DNA from: Paramecium pentaurelia
Lineage: Eukaryota > Ciliophora > Oligohymenophorea > Peniculida > Parameciidae
DNA: 64,000 nt
Assembly (NCBI GenBank): GCA_905183005.1
Contig: CAJJDO010000035.1
Location: forward strand, 518,338 to 582,337
Reading direction: 5' to 3'
The stretch's first letter is position 1; the number at the start of each line of letters is the position of its first letter. The notes beneath the pieces were generated by a model. It searched no databases and was not told the DNA's origin. It saw nothing but the letters and a program-made list of their open reading frames with translations. Positions 37,076 through 51,001 of this stretch are shown piece by piece. The position numbers and the translations under genes are program-made.

Positions 37076-38371
37076 ATGATGTTTAGATATTGTATTAAAA
37101 ATTTTATATTTATTAATGGGGAACCACAATTGTTTTTCAACAGAAAACCTTTAGGACACTTACAAATTGTCAATGGTAATTTCCTAAATTATACTTAGAT
37201 GCAATGGTATGTTGGGGTAGAAAAAGAAGTTTAAAAATTAGGATTTTATGTAAATGTGAGATCTGATCATCTTCATAAACAAAACTTTATTCAATTATAT
37301 TAAATAGTTAAACCATAATATGAAGAAATAGTTACTTTGAGTACAACAGAATCTCTTTTTGCAACTGAGTTTGAAAATATAAAAAGATCGAAGAAAACTA
37401 TGGATCCCTTTAAAGAATTTCATGTTACGACTTTAATATAAGACAATGACTCTTCTTTATAATAGTTTGAAAAACAAGTACTTTAATAACTATCAACATT
37501 AAATGGTTGTTTATTAGAAATTTTTCAATATTTTAGACAAACTTAACTGCCTAATTGCAGTAATTAATTGGATACATTTATTCTTAAATTTCGAGATTCA
37601 TTTGTTTAAGTACATAATTATAAATATTTAATTTAGATCTTAATTCATTATTATGATTTGAATTTATTTGCTTCAATAAACAAATGTAATTTCTTGAACA
37701 CATCCTCTCTTTAATGTTTAGTATCTAATATGATATTTAATGATCAAGTTGCATCTCATATTTATTAAATAAAAAAGTAAGAATAGAAAGAAGAAAATTA
37801 AAAAATACATAATAAATTATCATTATTCAAAGATAAAACATTAGCTGATTTTGGAATTTCTATTAAATATTGTCTAGATTGCACTACAAGAGAGTATATA
37901 TAAAGTAAATTATTATCTAAAGTTAATACATGTACTCAAAGTTCTTAGATTATTATAAAAGATACTTTTGAGACATTAATAATAGAAGATGTTGATTCTA
38001 TTTAATTACCATCTAGACCTTAAGTTAAATTACTATAAGGAACATTTTTTCAATAATCTCCATTTTAATATGCTATTGAAGCTTTAAAATTAATTTAATT
38101 TCGATAAACACCTCATCATAAAGTTAAATAATTAATCACTTGTTTTAGATTTATATACTTTGCCATTATAGATTATTATAATTATTATACAAAATAACCT
38201 TCAATAATAAGTACTGATGAAATGATACCAATATTTCATTATGTACTTTGTAAATCTTCACTTTAAAATCCTTATACACATTTTGAGATTATGTAAAAAT
38301 ACTTAGGAAATTTAGATGGAGTTGAAGGATTTTATTTAGCTATAATGGAATCATCATTTAACATAGCTTGA
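37076..38371 (+). CDS. VPS9-domain protein (probable Rab5-type GEF)
   Basis: 431 aa, no intron. The C-terminal ~110 residues match the VPS9 domain that catalyses nucleotide exchange on Rab5/Rab21-class GTPases on early endosomes. 'TPHHKVKQLITCFRFI' is the helix with the conserved K, 'STDEMIPIFHYVL' carries the invariant D and P, and 'YLGNLDGVEGFYLAIMESS' is the G-E-G/Y-Y-L motif with some change. The N-terminal two thirds are unlike known RIN or Rabex accessory domains. They start MMFRYCIKNFIFINGEPQ and contain a CLDC motif in a Lys-rich stretch. A second ATG follows directly after the first; either could be used. Confidence 0.8.
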
Positions 38372-38456
38372 AAATATTTTTATTATTTGTATTTTTTATT
38401 CTCTTATATATATATATATATTTATAAATATTATATATTTCTTATAGAATTATAAA

Positions 38457-39272
38457 ATGTTTTAAGAAGAAGAAGATGTAAATATGAAATTCCAAGGCAT
38501 ATAAAAATAATTCGATAAGTATATATATGAATTTCATATAGATTATAATTTGGATTGAAAATTATATCTGATAAACATTCAAAATAAATAGAAGAAAATA
38601 CCTTAAAAATTTAAGAATTAGAATAAAAGATTAATCAGTTAATATTTTATAATAATATTAGACTACAATTAGACAATGAAAAAAAATAATAAAATATCGA
38701 TAATTTAATGATTGAATAATAAAAGTATTTAGAGAAAATATGAATCTAGATTAATGAGTGATCTTAAAAAAATTTGGAATCATATGAGTAAGATATTGAA
38801 AACACAAAGAATTGATTCACAAATGACTTCAACTCTCTAAATTGATTCAGACCAATTTTCAAAACTGTATGTTTATATACAAATTTAGTTAATTAGATTT
38901 ACCTTAGTAAACTAAATAAATCATTCAATAAGAAATATAAAATAGATTTGTTCAAATTAAAGAAGTTTTTCTGAAAAAGTCTGAATTTGATGAATATAAC
39001 CAAATAATTGAAGAAAAATTAGAAACACTTAAATAAAAATTGTATAAAATTTATCTTAAATTATAGATTGTCTCAACCAGAATTGTAATAAAATAATAAA
39101 AGAGATTCTTATTAATAAAGTACCAACTCCTAATTTCAATTCCAACCTCTTTCTTAATTAAAAGGCAATAATTTAACAATAAAACAGTATTTATTATTTT
39201 ATAAAAATAAAAAGATAATAAGAAAAAAAAGAATAAGTTATGATATTAAACACATAATTTGAAGATAAATGA
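38457..39272 (+). CDS. coiled-coil protein, 230 aa, six exons
   Basis: Five introns (23, 25, 22, 25 and 28 nt; the last ends AAG) must be removed to read through, after which the frame is exactly 231 codons. It begins MFQEEEDVNMKFQGIQKQFD. Three helical segments follow: IQELEQKINQLI, MSDLKKIWNHMSKIL and VFLKKSEFDEYNQIIEEKL. A Gln/Ser/Asn-rich linker precedes the C-terminus. No family was recognised. The intron density, one per ~140 coding bases, is the highest in the window. Confidence 0.65.
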
Positions 39273-39696
39273 TATTTTATTATTATTATATTTTAATATA
39301 TAAATTTAATGAAAAAAGAAAATACACAAAAGTATATTAAAATATATAAATCAATAATACTATAAAAATGAAGATTAAATATGCCTTATTATTAGTTAAT
39401 TTTATTATAAATGACCACTACCAATTTTATTTATTATAAGATCAATTTTAATTTATTGAAATATATTCAATTATAATTATATTCAGGTTATATTATTGAA
39501 ATTTTCAATTATCATTCATTATTTAGAAATATATACTTATTAATGTTTATCTATTATTTTTCCAAATGTATTATCATAGAGTGTTTTTTACTTACCAACT
39601 AACTTCATTTTAAAGAATTGAGCTATTTAATTTGTTATATAAGGTTTATTTATATTCAAGTTCTATTTATCAATATTAATAAAATATATACAAAAT
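39273..39696. other. intergenic; possible tiny signal-peptide ORF
   Basis: A/T-rich. A plus-strand frame from ATG about 39369 begins MKIKYALLLVNFI, which is signal-peptide-like, but it is only about 45 residues and lacks other support. A minus-strand extension of the next gene through a 45-nt intron would also reach into this stretch. Confidence 0.3.
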
Positions 39697-40437
39697 TCAA
39701 AAATTACTTATCCATAAGGATTTATTTAATCTACTATAATTAAAATTATTCATTGTAGAGAAAGGATAATGATAACGGGATTTTCTCATACTTCTTTATG
39801 TTTTAACAATTGGAACTCCTAGGTTTGAGACAGGTAGTTTATATAAAATTTAATCTTTGTTAGTTATTTTAAAGTCATGAGCAGTTTTATTTAATTGATT
39901 ATTAGTTTTTGGAATAGTGAATGGAATACTAGTTATATTGATGATATCTCTTTTTTTGACTTGTTAACTCTTTGTTCTCCTTGAAGATTTTTACTTAAAT
40001 TCATAAAAATTGGTTTCAGTCTTTCCTACTTATCTATTAAGAATATCAATAGCAATTGATTCATCCAACTTATGTAAATCTTTAAAGTTTAAGCTTTATC
40101 TCATCTATCTCTCTATTCTCCAAGTTTAACCACCTATATTAGTTATATCAACAGAATTTTTTTTATTTTCCTCATATGTATGTTCTTTCTAAATAAATTA
40201 TCCAATATTAATTTATTTAGGTTCAGTAAGATATTGAAATTACAAGTCCTATTTAACAGCCATGAATTTTGGTTTTTTATTTTTTTTATCACTTTCTTTG
40301 ATGATGTAGATTTACTTCAACAATTTTTATGTTTCAGATGTGTTTAAGATTTGACTATCAGTTTAATCTGTTCTTGTTGAAAGCTACTTAGAGATGCTTT
40401 ATTATATACGAGCAGATAATTAATTTATATTTTGCAT
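39697..40437 (-). CDS. hypothetical basic protein, 246 aa
   Basis: Begins MQNINQLSARIQQSISKQLS at 40437 and is open to TGA 39699-39697, an exact multiple of three. It is hydrophilic and basic, with repeated short Ser/Thr/Lys stretches (KSSRRTKSQQVKKRDI). There is no membrane segment. The C-terminal text continues in phase across a 45-nt GT-AG segment (ending ...AAATAG) to another stop at 39574, but 45 nt is longer than any other intron here, so the shorter form is preferred. No family was recognised. Confidence 0.55.
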
Positions 40438-41301
40438 ATTTTTATATGAACTTATGAAGTAATTATCTACAGAACTCTGATTTATTTGATAAATATAATA
40501 AATAAATAAAATTAGAGTCTTCTAACTATTATAATATATATATATGTTTTTTAAATAAGATAATATTTATTCTTAAGATTGGAATTTCTATTAAATTTTA
40601 CAATTAAATGTGATCATACCCTAAATTTATAATATAATTTTTATCTTTATATAAATATTTGAATAAACATGTTATTCTAAAGAATTTATTAAATAAATCA
40701 CTATTTTATGAGTAGATCAAATAAATTATCTATTAATGATTTATGTTCATGAAGTCGTAATATTTTTATTTAAAAAAATTAATATTCTCATTTGAATATC
40801 TAAATATTATTTATTTTATTATATAAATTAGTTTCTTAATAATTGATACATATCTCTTTTAATAATTTATTATTATTCATTTTCATTGAAAAATTAGTGT
40901 TTTTATAATTCAAGTAATATTCTATTGTATAATTGTCATCTTTAATTTTAATTTCTCTATATATTCCTTTAATTCCCAAATTAAAAATAAATAATAAGGG
41001 TAATATAGGTTTTCTTAATTTATTTGATGATTTAAGCCTTTAAATAATAAAATTATTGACTATTTAAAAACCTTGAAAAATTATTAAGATCTCAATTTCT
41101 AAAGTTAATTTGAATAAGAAAATAAAATTGATCAATCTTTCAAATTCAAAAAGTATTTATTTTTCTAAGAGCAGTTCATTTTTTGTTTTATATATTTTAA
41201 TATAAAAAATGTTATAAATTTTCGTTTTTTCTATTTTGTCATAATTGACATTTGGATTTAATGTGTTAAAGCCTTCCTTTGTGGAAAGAAATAGAGTAGA
41301 A
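40438..41301. promoter_or_regulatory. long divergent spacer
   Basis: 864 bp of A/T-rich DNA between two divergent starts, the longest spacer in the gene-dense part. It has TA runs and short chance frames only. It must hold both promoters; no conserved element was recognised. Confidence 0.4.
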
Positions 41302-44300
41302 ATGTCATTCAGTTAAAGAATGAGTTACAATTTTGGAAATAATTTTAACATGTATACAAGTGAAGGAGTTGTAATAAATGATAATTCAATATAATTTGAA
41401 AAACCAGGCAGATTAGTTATGAATATTCCTTTGGTTGAAGGAATTGATTATGCTCTTTAATTTAAATTGAACAGTTTGAATGCAAATCATATTGCATGTA
41501 TTGGAATTGGAAGTTAAGGATTCATTTTATCAGAAGTTTTGGGAATTGAAAAAACAAATCTTAGTCATTTTTAATTAGGATATTGTAGTGATGGAACAAA
41601 TTCTACATAATACCCTGATATGTATACAGATTTTAATGAATTTGATTATTATTCTGATGAAGAATTTGATGAAATAGATTATTCATTTGGTGAATCATAA
41701 ATGACTAATGTTTTTGGATAAAAAGAATTCTATATGGTTTTAAGAGAGAGATAATTAATATTTATGGATAATGAAGAGTACAAAATTTAGAATAATTTAG
41801 TTCTATTTTAACTATTTTCAATGATTTAGATAGAGCGAGAGCATTTGTTCCAATTATTACTATGCATTATAGAAATGAAATATAAAAAAAATTAATAAAA
41901 AAAAGAGAGTGTGTTGTAAAAGAGGAATATGCAATTTTATTATAATTGGTAGGATAATTAAATCCATTTAAAAGGGAAATGCCTCCTGAAATGAAAGCTT
42001 AGAAAGAATAAGAAAAAAAGAAAAAAGAAACTGATTTAGCAAAAATGTTAAAATAAAAATAAGATGAAAATGAAAATGAAGATGAAAATCAATAAGAAGA
42101 AGAATAAGAGAAGAAGGAGGAAAAAGAAGTAACAGATGAAGATATAAAAAAAGAATAACAAGATGCAATTAAAAGAAGTGAAGAAACTAAAAAGATGCAT
42201 GAAGAAACACAAAATTAAGGTGAAGAATCTAATGATTAAGCAACAATGGCAATTACATAAGGAGAAGAAGAAAATATAAGTGAAGAGAATGCTCTTAATT
42301 AATAAGATGATCTATTAGAAGGAGAAGAAGGTTAACTAATAGATTAATAAAATGATGGAGAAAAAGGAGAAAAGGAAGAAGAAAATAAATCAGATTAAAT
42401 TATTAATAAGGGAGATTAATAAAATGAAAATGAATTGACTGATGAATAATAAGCATAAAAAAATGATGGCAATCAATAAGATACTTAATAAGATTAAATA
42501 TCAATTGATGGAGATTAAAATTAATCAGAAAATTAACAATTAGAAGATTAAGGAGAATTTTAATCCTCAGAATAGAATGAATAATAAATGAAACCTGAAG
42601 ATGATACTACTGAAAGTATTGCTAGTGTTTTAGATATTTAATCTCATATTATATATGCTACTTAATTCACTAGAGAAATTGTACCATTAAGAAATAGTGT
42701 TGTAGTAGAAAATAAATATACTGTTTTTTAAGATAATTAAAGATTAGCAAAACCATTATAAGATTATAAGAGTTGTGGATATTCTTATTTAGATATTCGT
42801 CCTTCATAAAATAATTTTTTTGTTTAAATATAGATTGATAATATTGATGACTTATATGATGCTTATCCTATAGGTTTTGGAGTATATGCTTATTAAATGC
42901 TTGATAGATTAAAAGGATGGAGAAATTTAGATGATTAACTTTGGTGTATTGATAAAGAGAGTGAAGATTTATGGCAATTTGGTGCACTTTATAGATCAGA
43001 TGGTACATTTATTGATAGTTATATGTTTGGGGAATATTTTAAATATAAAGTAGATAAATAAGCATAAAGATAAACTAAAATTAATATTTATTTTTCTAAT
43101 AAAAATAGAGTTGCATTTAGTTTTGATGATGATAAAACTATTATGTTAACATGTGTAAATCCAAAATTTAAATATTATGTACCTATATTTGAAACTAAAG
43201 CTTATAAAGGTGTTCCTTCTATGACATTATTACAATATATTGATGATATATAAATTCCATTTGAATATTCTGATAGCATAGAAAATATTTAAAATGCTTT
43301 TAGTAAAATTTTTAGTCTTATTAATAAATTTATAATTGAAAAAAGAGGTTCATTTAATGAAGATGATGATGATTACACTATATCTGGAATAGATGATACT
43401 AAAAGTGCATCTATTAATATGTGGGATATTAAATTATATGATTCTTAATATGAATGGTGGATTAAAATTGATGACTTAAAATAAGATAAATAAGATATTA
43501 ATATGTGTATTGGAATTAACTAAATGAGTTCTGAAGAGATAATAACAAATCTATTTGATAAATAATACAAAGCATAAGTTGCTTATATTTGTGATAAGAA
43601 TGATTTTATTCATACATTTTTTTAAGAATGTCCTATAAGTTCAAATCCTATTCTATTTGTTCCAGGAACTGTTTTAAGATTTAGATTAAGTGATTATTTG
43701 ATGGAAGTTTATGATGGTTATTAATTTGCTTATTTCTCTTTAAGAAAAGCTGGAAAAACTGGAGTAATTCCAAGTGCAATCATTAGATCTGATTCCAAAA
43801 ATAAAATCACATTCTTAAAAGGTCCAATCAATTTTGGACCTAATCCTTTAGCTGATAGAGTTGATTATGAATAATTAAATAGAGAAAACTTTGCTAGTTA
43901 TGATATATTTACATTCCCAATTTTAGAAAATGCTAAAAATGGATTATTTAAATCTAATACTAATGAACCTCTATTTAAAAAAAATTAAATACCAAAACCA
44001 GGAAAAAGAGAACCTCCTCTTGGTAGAAATTATGATATAGAACAAGAAGATTAAAAAATAGAGGAATAAATTTCTAATTAAGAATAAAATTAAGAAGTAG
44101 AAAAGAAAAATGAAAATGAAAATGAAGAAAGTCAAAAGTTAACTTCATCTAATGTTCCAACTGAAGCTCATGCAGATATTTGTATTATATTATTTTTACT
44201 TTAGATGGAGATACTAATGTTAAATGTTTGATTATATATGAGCATTGTGATTTTGAAGGTCCAAGCAAATTATTATATCCAAATAGATTTGAAGCTGGTC

Positions 44301-44452
44301 CACCCAATGAATTTAGATCTTTTGAACTTTGTCGTGACACAAAACTCATTGAAATTATTATTGAAGGACATGTTCAAGAAAAGATGTTTGTGTCTCAATC
44401 AGTAGAATGTCTCCCTAGTCCATTTTTTGTAGATGAAATTATTATTATATGA
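41302..44452 (+). CDS. SPRY-like protein with large acidic Q/E/K insert, 1034 aa
   Basis: Two 23-nt introns (about 41777-41799 and 44180-44202) give exactly 1035 codons. The first ~200 residues look like a SPRY/B30.2 sandwich: IACIGIGSQGF, FQLGYCSDG, then an acidic loop, 'QKEFYMVLRERQLIFMDNED' and TIFNDLDRARAFVPIITM. An acidic, repetitive Q/E/K/D segment of about 270 residues follows (42000-42640). The C-terminal ~600 residues are a globular, less biased region with aromatic motifs (DDQLWCIDKESEDLWQFG, NFGPNPLADRVDYEQLN) and end EGHVQEKMFVSQSVECLPSP. No name fits. The SPRY call is from fold-like spacing and the 'LD.R..F' motif and is moderate. Confidence 0.75.
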
Positions 44453-44825
44453 AATTATAATATTTTATTAATAATTATTTTTAATATATTATTTATATTA
44501 TTTAATAACCTATATATATTGATAGTGTCATTTAATTTTATATATCCTTCTCTTATTTAATATTATGAAAAATTCATAAAAAATCATAAAATTTATAAAG
44601 ATATTTTGAAAACCTATATTTCTTAAATATTTATATTGAAATTTTACTTACTATTTGTAATATGAATTAGAAACTCATTATAAATTAAACATAAAATCAC
44701 CAAAACATCCAATAAATTATATTACAACTCTTAATTTAAATTATTTTCCCATAATTAATCAAAGTATTAAATATTTTAATTAATATAATTCATATTTCTA
44801 TTAAAAATAATAAATTTTATTTTAG
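44453..44825. other. intergenic, nothing recognised
   Basis: 373 bp of A/T-rich DNA between two plus-strand genes. Presumed promoter of the OTU protease gene. Confidence 0.4.
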
Positions 44826-46000
44826 ATGAGTAATCGTTAAAAATAGAATGTAGATTAATTACTTTATGAGGATCAAATTAAGTTTGATAATAAAAATGCT
44901 TTATTAAGGAATAAAGAATCGCCAAAAAAAAATTTCAACTATAACTTATCCCCATAAAACGATTAAAAGCCTGAACTTTATAACTTAGAATCAAAATTAC
45001 AATAATCTACGATAAAGATAAAATAAATTAAGCAAATAAAGCTTTCATTTATAGATAACAATATTTATGAACAATTAAAATCAACTTACACAGAAGATAA
45101 TAAATAAAATGAAATTCCAAATAAAAAAACTGATATTGAACCTATCAAACATGAAACAAAAGGGTATATTCGATAAATAAAATAAGATAAAAATAGAAGA
45201 TTGAAAGTTTTCAAGCATTTGAAGGATTTATATAATAATACTTCAGGTTTGAGAAATGTAGAAGAATAATATAAAAATTATGTAAGAGAAATAGAGGATA
45301 AAGCAGCTTTGGATAAGAATTATAGCTTAAATTTAAAAAACAAAAAAATTGTAGGTGAAGTATGTAATGCTTATATCCAAGTCAGAGGAGATGGAAACTG
45401 TTTTTATACAGCATTTGGTTTCTAATTCCTTTATCATTTGCTTTTTTCATATTCTGATTAAGAATTTGCTGAATTCATTCATAGAATTTAGAATTAAAAA
45501 ATGAGATTTAGAATTTAATATATCAAATAATAAATAGATGATTAGTCTATTGAAAAAGATTTGTTTGAGGAATTTATATATATATTAGAGGAACTAAGAT
45601 CAATAGAAATGGAAAATAGATTTATGAAACTCAAAGAAGAATTTGCTAAATGGTAAATTAATGAAAATGGCGATGGTTTCTTATATTGTTTACAGACTTT
45701 ATTCTTTAGAAATTTGAGTTATTACTTTTTAGAGTAAAGTGATTTCAAAGATGTTGTTTTAGATAAAGAAAATTTATTAATATGGGAAGAAGAGTGTAAC
45801 ACAAATGAAGTAATTATAAATTTATTGGCAGAATAATTAAAAATGTAATAAATTTAATAGTTATAATTAGTCATATAAAATTATTATTTCTAGAGAATGA
45901 AGTAATATTAAGGGAATATGAACAACATAATAAAAATATAATAATATTACTTATAAAACCTGGACATTATAATATAGGATGGAATTTAAAATAATAATGA
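44826..46000 (+). CDS. otubain-type OTU deubiquitinase (C65-like)
   Basis: 382 aa, one 26-nt intron (about 45844-45869) that restores the C-terminal catalytic His. The N-terminal ~140 residues are Lys/Asn/Gln-rich and disordered. The protease core has 'VRGDGNCFYTAFGF', the OTU D-G-N-C block with catalytic Cys, then the long helical ubiquitin-binding arm typical of otubains. It closes with 'IIILLIKPGHYNIGW', with catalytic His and the P-G-H-Y context of OTUB1. The family cleaves ubiquitin chains in the cytosol. All three catalytic-site motifs are visible, so activity is likely. Confidence 0.88.
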
Positions 46001-46241
46001 ATTAATATTTATCATAATTATCTTAATAATTGTCCAAATTTTTGGATATTTTAATTAAATCAATATATAAATTTTATTAGTCTATATTAATTAAAGTAAT
46101 TATTTAATTTTTTATAATAAAATAAAAATATCATTCAAATTAAATTCACTTCAAAAAGAATTATTAATTTTCTTATTTAAATATATTAAATATTAGATAT
46201 TACATTAATCAAAATATTAATAATTTTTAGATGTATAATAC

Positions 46242-49200
46242 TCATTATGGTACTGTATAATGTTCAGGGCCAAGTGTAACTTTTTTACCATCCATTGTAA
46301 ATTCAATATTTTATTATAAATTTGGTAATATCAATAATGTTCTTATAATTGTATCAACTTCTTTTTCATTATATGATTCCTAAAAATATCAAAATAAATT
46401 CTTACCAATAATTTTTATTTATTAAAAATAGGAGAATATTTAGTGATCACAATACTAAATTTATGGTTATCTACATCAGTATCCTCTTTACCAATTACAT
46501 TTAAAAATTAATGTTTTTAATCTGAAGAGTATATTGGTTTCTTAATTTAGTTTTTGATCCATGTAATTCCAGATTAAACTGCATTTGATAATTCAGATTC
46601 AGCTTCAAATTAATAAAAGATAAGGATTTTATCTTCTAATTATAAGCCAAGCTTCTTTCTTAATTTTTAAATTCTATTTGTGAATTCTCTTGCCAATCCA
46701 AGATTTTTGAGTTCTTGAGTCTATGATGGATCTAAAATAATAGAGAATCCTTCTTCAGTTGCAAATAATAATTATTTATGTTTTTCAGTGTTAAATTAAT
46801 CAGTTATTTTAACATGTTTTAATAATAATTCGCAATCCATTTCTACTTCAATATATTCAACATTCTTTTTACCCTTTTTAGCCTTAGGATCTGGTTATTA
46901 TTAAACTTATTCTTCAACCTTTTTTTCTTTCTTAACTTTTACTTTGAGTTACAATTTACCTTCTGTTTTGAGTGTACGGATTTATTCTTAAGTGAAATTA
47001 CGAACTTATTAAATTAGATCTGGTCCAAATTTATCTTTCAATTCTTATCCACAAATTTTATTATCAGGTTCAGCCTTAAGTTAAATATATTATTCAATAT
47101 TCTTTTCAACTAAAACAGAAGGAGTGTTGATTTCCTCTTCTATGTATTTAGATAAGAATTAAACACTTTAAAGTAATTATTCATCTGTAGCCAAGATTGT
47201 TAAACTATTAACTGGTTATTTTAAACTTAATTTATGAGCTTCTCTTAATTTTCTTGCAGATTCAACAACGATTTGCATTTTTTCAACTTAAGATTCAATT
47301 TTAGGATCAATCAATTCTTTTCTGACTTCAGGAATTTAAAGAAAATGAATTGATTCTTAATTCATTTTACCTTAAGGAATACATTTCTTAAGATTTTAAT
47401 AGAAAGATTCTGTAATGAATGGAACATATGGAGACATCAAAAGAGTGATTTTTAAGAGAACATCAAATAATACATTTAAACTTACAACCCATTCTTAATG
47501 TCCTTAATCTCCCTTAATTCTACTTCTATTCAATCTTACATACCAATTAGTCAATGTATCTAAATAACTAACTAATCTAGGTACTATAGTGTAAAGTCTA
47601 TATGCTTCCATTTCATTTCTAACAAATTCAACTAATGTTTGACTACTTGATACAATCCACTTATCCATAGTATTATCACCTTTTGTTATAGCATTTTCAT
47701 CAAATAAAAACTTACCTTAAATACTTTCATATCTTTGTAAATTTTAAATCAAAAATCTATAAGCATTATACCATGGTAAAAATACATTCTTAATAACTTC
47801 TTAAACACCATCCTTACTAAAATTTAATGGTTGAGCTTTAACCAATCCACTATTAATTAAGTACAATCTCATAGCATCAGCACCATATTAATTAATAATT
47901 TCAACTTCAGGATCAGGATAATTCTTTTTACTTTTTGACATCTTTTCACCTTTTTCATTTAATACAATTCCATTTACAATTAAATTCTTATAAGGAGTAT
48001 CATCACGTAAAGCAGTTGCAATAACATTCAATGTATAGAACCAACCTCTTGTTTAATCTAATCCTTCAGCAATGAAATCAGCTGGGAATATATTTTCAAA
48101 TAACTCTTTTCTTTCAAATGGATAATGTTATTAAGCAAAAGGCATAGATCCACTTTCAAACCAACAATCAAATACTTCTTCAATTCTTCTTAATACACCT
48201 TTTCCTTATTTGCTTGGAATTGTAATATGATCAATATATTCTCTATGAAGATCTGTTATGTTTTCAACACCAGAAAGTTATCTCAATTCTTCAATAGAAC
48301 CAATACAAACACTTTCTTCAAAATCATCACTTACCCAAATTGGAATAGGATTACCCCAAAATCTATTTCTACTGAAACACCAATCTTGTGCATCATCTAA
48401 CCAATTATTAAATCTTCCATCTTGAATTGATTATGGTACCCATCTAGCCTTTTTATTATTAACAACAAGTTTATCCTTAATTGCTGTTACTTTAATAAAC
48501 CAACAATTAACAGCTTTATAAATTAATGGAGTTTAAGATCTCCAACAATATGGATAATTATGTTAAACTTATCCATCTTTTATTAATCTACCATTATTTT
48601 TAAGTGTTTTTCTAATTTCTTTATCTGCTTCTTTCACTTACATTCCTGAGAAATCTTTTACTGATTCCAAAAATCTTCCACTTGAATCAATAGGTACTAA
48701 AGGATCAGATGGAGTAATAATGCCAGCCTTTAAACATGTTTTGTAATCATCATCACCAAAACCAGGTGCACAATGTACAATACCAGTACCATCATCACTA
48801 GTTACAAAATTGGCAGCTAAAACTCTATAACATCCTTATTCTCTTCTTTCAGGAAAATAATTGAATAATGGAACATATTCAGTACCTACTAATTCAGAAC
48901 CCTTGAATTTTTACACTACTTCATACAATTTAGCATCATTATACAATTCAACAATTCTTGATTCTGCTAAAATGTAATGAGTATTAGATGCTTTATCAAG
49001 TAATTTAACATAATCAAAATCTGGATGAACAGCTAAAGCTAAATTACTAGGTAATGTCCATGGAGTTGTTGTCCAAGCAACAAACTTAGTTGTCTCATCA
49101 TTAACTTAAGGAAAAGTAACAACAATAGCAGGATCCCAGACATTTTTATAATTCTATTAGGTTTCGAAATTGCTTAGAACAGTGGAACACCCATTAGAAT

Positions 49201-49832
49201 ATGGCATCACTTTACATCCTCTATATACTAATCCTTTCTCCCACATTTATTTGAAAACCCACCAGACACTTTCCATAAAGGATGTATCCAATGTTTTATA
49301 ATCATTATCAAAATCAATCCATCTTCCTGTTCTTCCAATTATTCTTCTCCATTCAGATGCATATCTCATAACTATTGATCTGCATTCATGATTATATTTA
49401 TCAATACCCATCTAATCATATAATATAAATTTTATACCTTTAAAATATCACCTCTATGTTAAATATTTAAAGTTTTATCAATTTCATGTTCAACTGGTAA
49501 TCCATGACAATCCCATCCAAATCTTCTCTCTACATACCTTCCATTCATTGCAAAATATCTGCACACAACATCCTAAATTTTATTACAAAAATTATACTTT
49601 AATTGTACCAGCACACATATGACCATAATGAGGTAATCCAGTAGCAAAAGGTGGTCCATCATAAAATGTAAAACGTGGACAATCTTTTGTCAATTCCAAT
49701 TATTTATGGAAAGCATTGATCTATTCCCAATATTTTAAGATTCTGACTTCCTCTTCTGGGAAATTTGGTCTTTCGACAACTATTAATTAAATCTAAATCA
49801 CTACCATTAGTGAAATCTGTCTTCTAAGCCAT
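46242..49832 (-). CDS. IARS1: isoleucyl-tRNA synthetase, cytosolic type
   Basis: About 1150 aa class I synthetase that charges tRNA-Ile. It starts MAQKTDFTNVVERPNFPEEE; a 25-nt intron at 49780-49804 is needed. The HIGH motif is GLPHYGHMCAG, the following core is VERRFGWDCHGLPVEHEID, and the KMSKS loop is NEKGEKMSKSKKNYPDP. The editing domain lies in between (tPWTLPSNLA-type block around 49050). The C-terminal tRNA-binding extension is the eukaryotic cytosolic kind and ends KVTLGPEHYTVP at TGA 46244-46242. At least four short introns exist; not all are placed. A housekeeping gene; codons look like those of its neighbours. Confidence 0.95.
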
Positions 49833-49923
49833 ACACAAAAATGTTAAGAAATTTTAGATTTTAAATTAAATCCTTTAAATCATCATAAGGATAGTATTTG
49901 TATGACCAATTTATATTAATATT

Positions 49924-51001
49924 CATAATTCCGCATCATATAGTCCATCATTAAAGTTTTCAATTGAATAGAATCGACATGTCATTATTCTCCCTCCAAA
50001 CACTCTTTAATCTGCTGCCAAAAATGCTGCCATTGCTTCCTCATTACTATTATCATTCAATATATCTTACTTTGCATATTCAATGAACACTCTCACTTGT
50101 ATGTCCTCCTCTAATTCAGATCTTACATGAACATGAATTTTCTTAATGTACCCATATTTCCCTAACTCTGCCTTTATTTCATCCTTAAAATATTCATCAA
50201 CGTCTTTTGCTGTTATAGCATTCAACAATACTAATATATTTGTGGGCTATCTATCAATGAATATTCCTATACTATTTATGTTATTCAAATGTTTTTCTAA
50301 ACACTACATTTTATGGAAGCAAATCTGTAAAATCTAATGAACTGACTTCAATCACTCCAACACTATTTGAAGTCTTTATCACTTCTATTGGATTCTAAAT
50401 ACCCTAATTGTATTTCCCCAATCCTAAACCAAATTTATATCCAAATTTCTCCATCATTTTCAATGCTTTCTCTTCTCCAGATCCCAATTCTACCTCATTA
50501 TAAGAAGGCTCTGTCTCTTCTTCTATTTATTATGGCTATGGTTGTTCATTTTATGTTTCAGATTGATTCATTTATCTTTTCAATTCCTCATAATCATTAG
50601 GTCTACTTGGATCATACTCTTAAGGCTTATTTACTATTGGAGTTAATTTTGTTGAATTCTTGCAAACACGAAGAATGCTACTCAACTTATTATTTAAATG
50701 TAATAAGTCCTATTATTATTATTGACTAAATATTTACTTTACTAGCTGGAAGCTACTATGGTTATTATTATTGTTATTAGACTTATTGAGTCTATGATTA
50801 TTAAACTTGATTAGTTGTAACACTCTATTGCGAAGGAGCTGTTTCTACTATTTATGTAGGCTCCACTTCTTATTATATTTCAGCGAAGAAATTTTGCATA
50901 GCTGCATTAATCTAAGCATTCTCAACAGGTTAAGACCTAAATTTTGGAACTGGAGGAGGCATTTTTTTTCTTTAAGGTTCCTTACATTCCATTTCATTCA
51001 T
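49924..51001 (-). CDS. SPF45/RBM17-like splicing factor (G-patch + UHM)
   Basis: Order of parts matches SPF45: a disordered Pro/Gln-rich N-terminus (MPPPVPKFRSQPVENAQ), a conserved 'EYDPSRPNDYEELKRQ' box, a G-patch-like segment 'KMMEKFGYKFGLGLGKYNQG', and a C-terminal U2AF-homology motif. The last has 'ELGKYGYIKKIHVHV', 'RVFIEYAKQD' and 'AADQRVFGGRIMTCRFYSIENF', the F-G-G-R loop and aromatic site that grips Trp ligand motifs of SF3B1 and U2AF. In other eukaryotes this factor acts in 3' splice-site selection. That is pertinent here, where introns are tiny and acceptors vary. The start is ATG 51001; at least one short intron breaks the frame near 50610. Confidence 0.82.
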
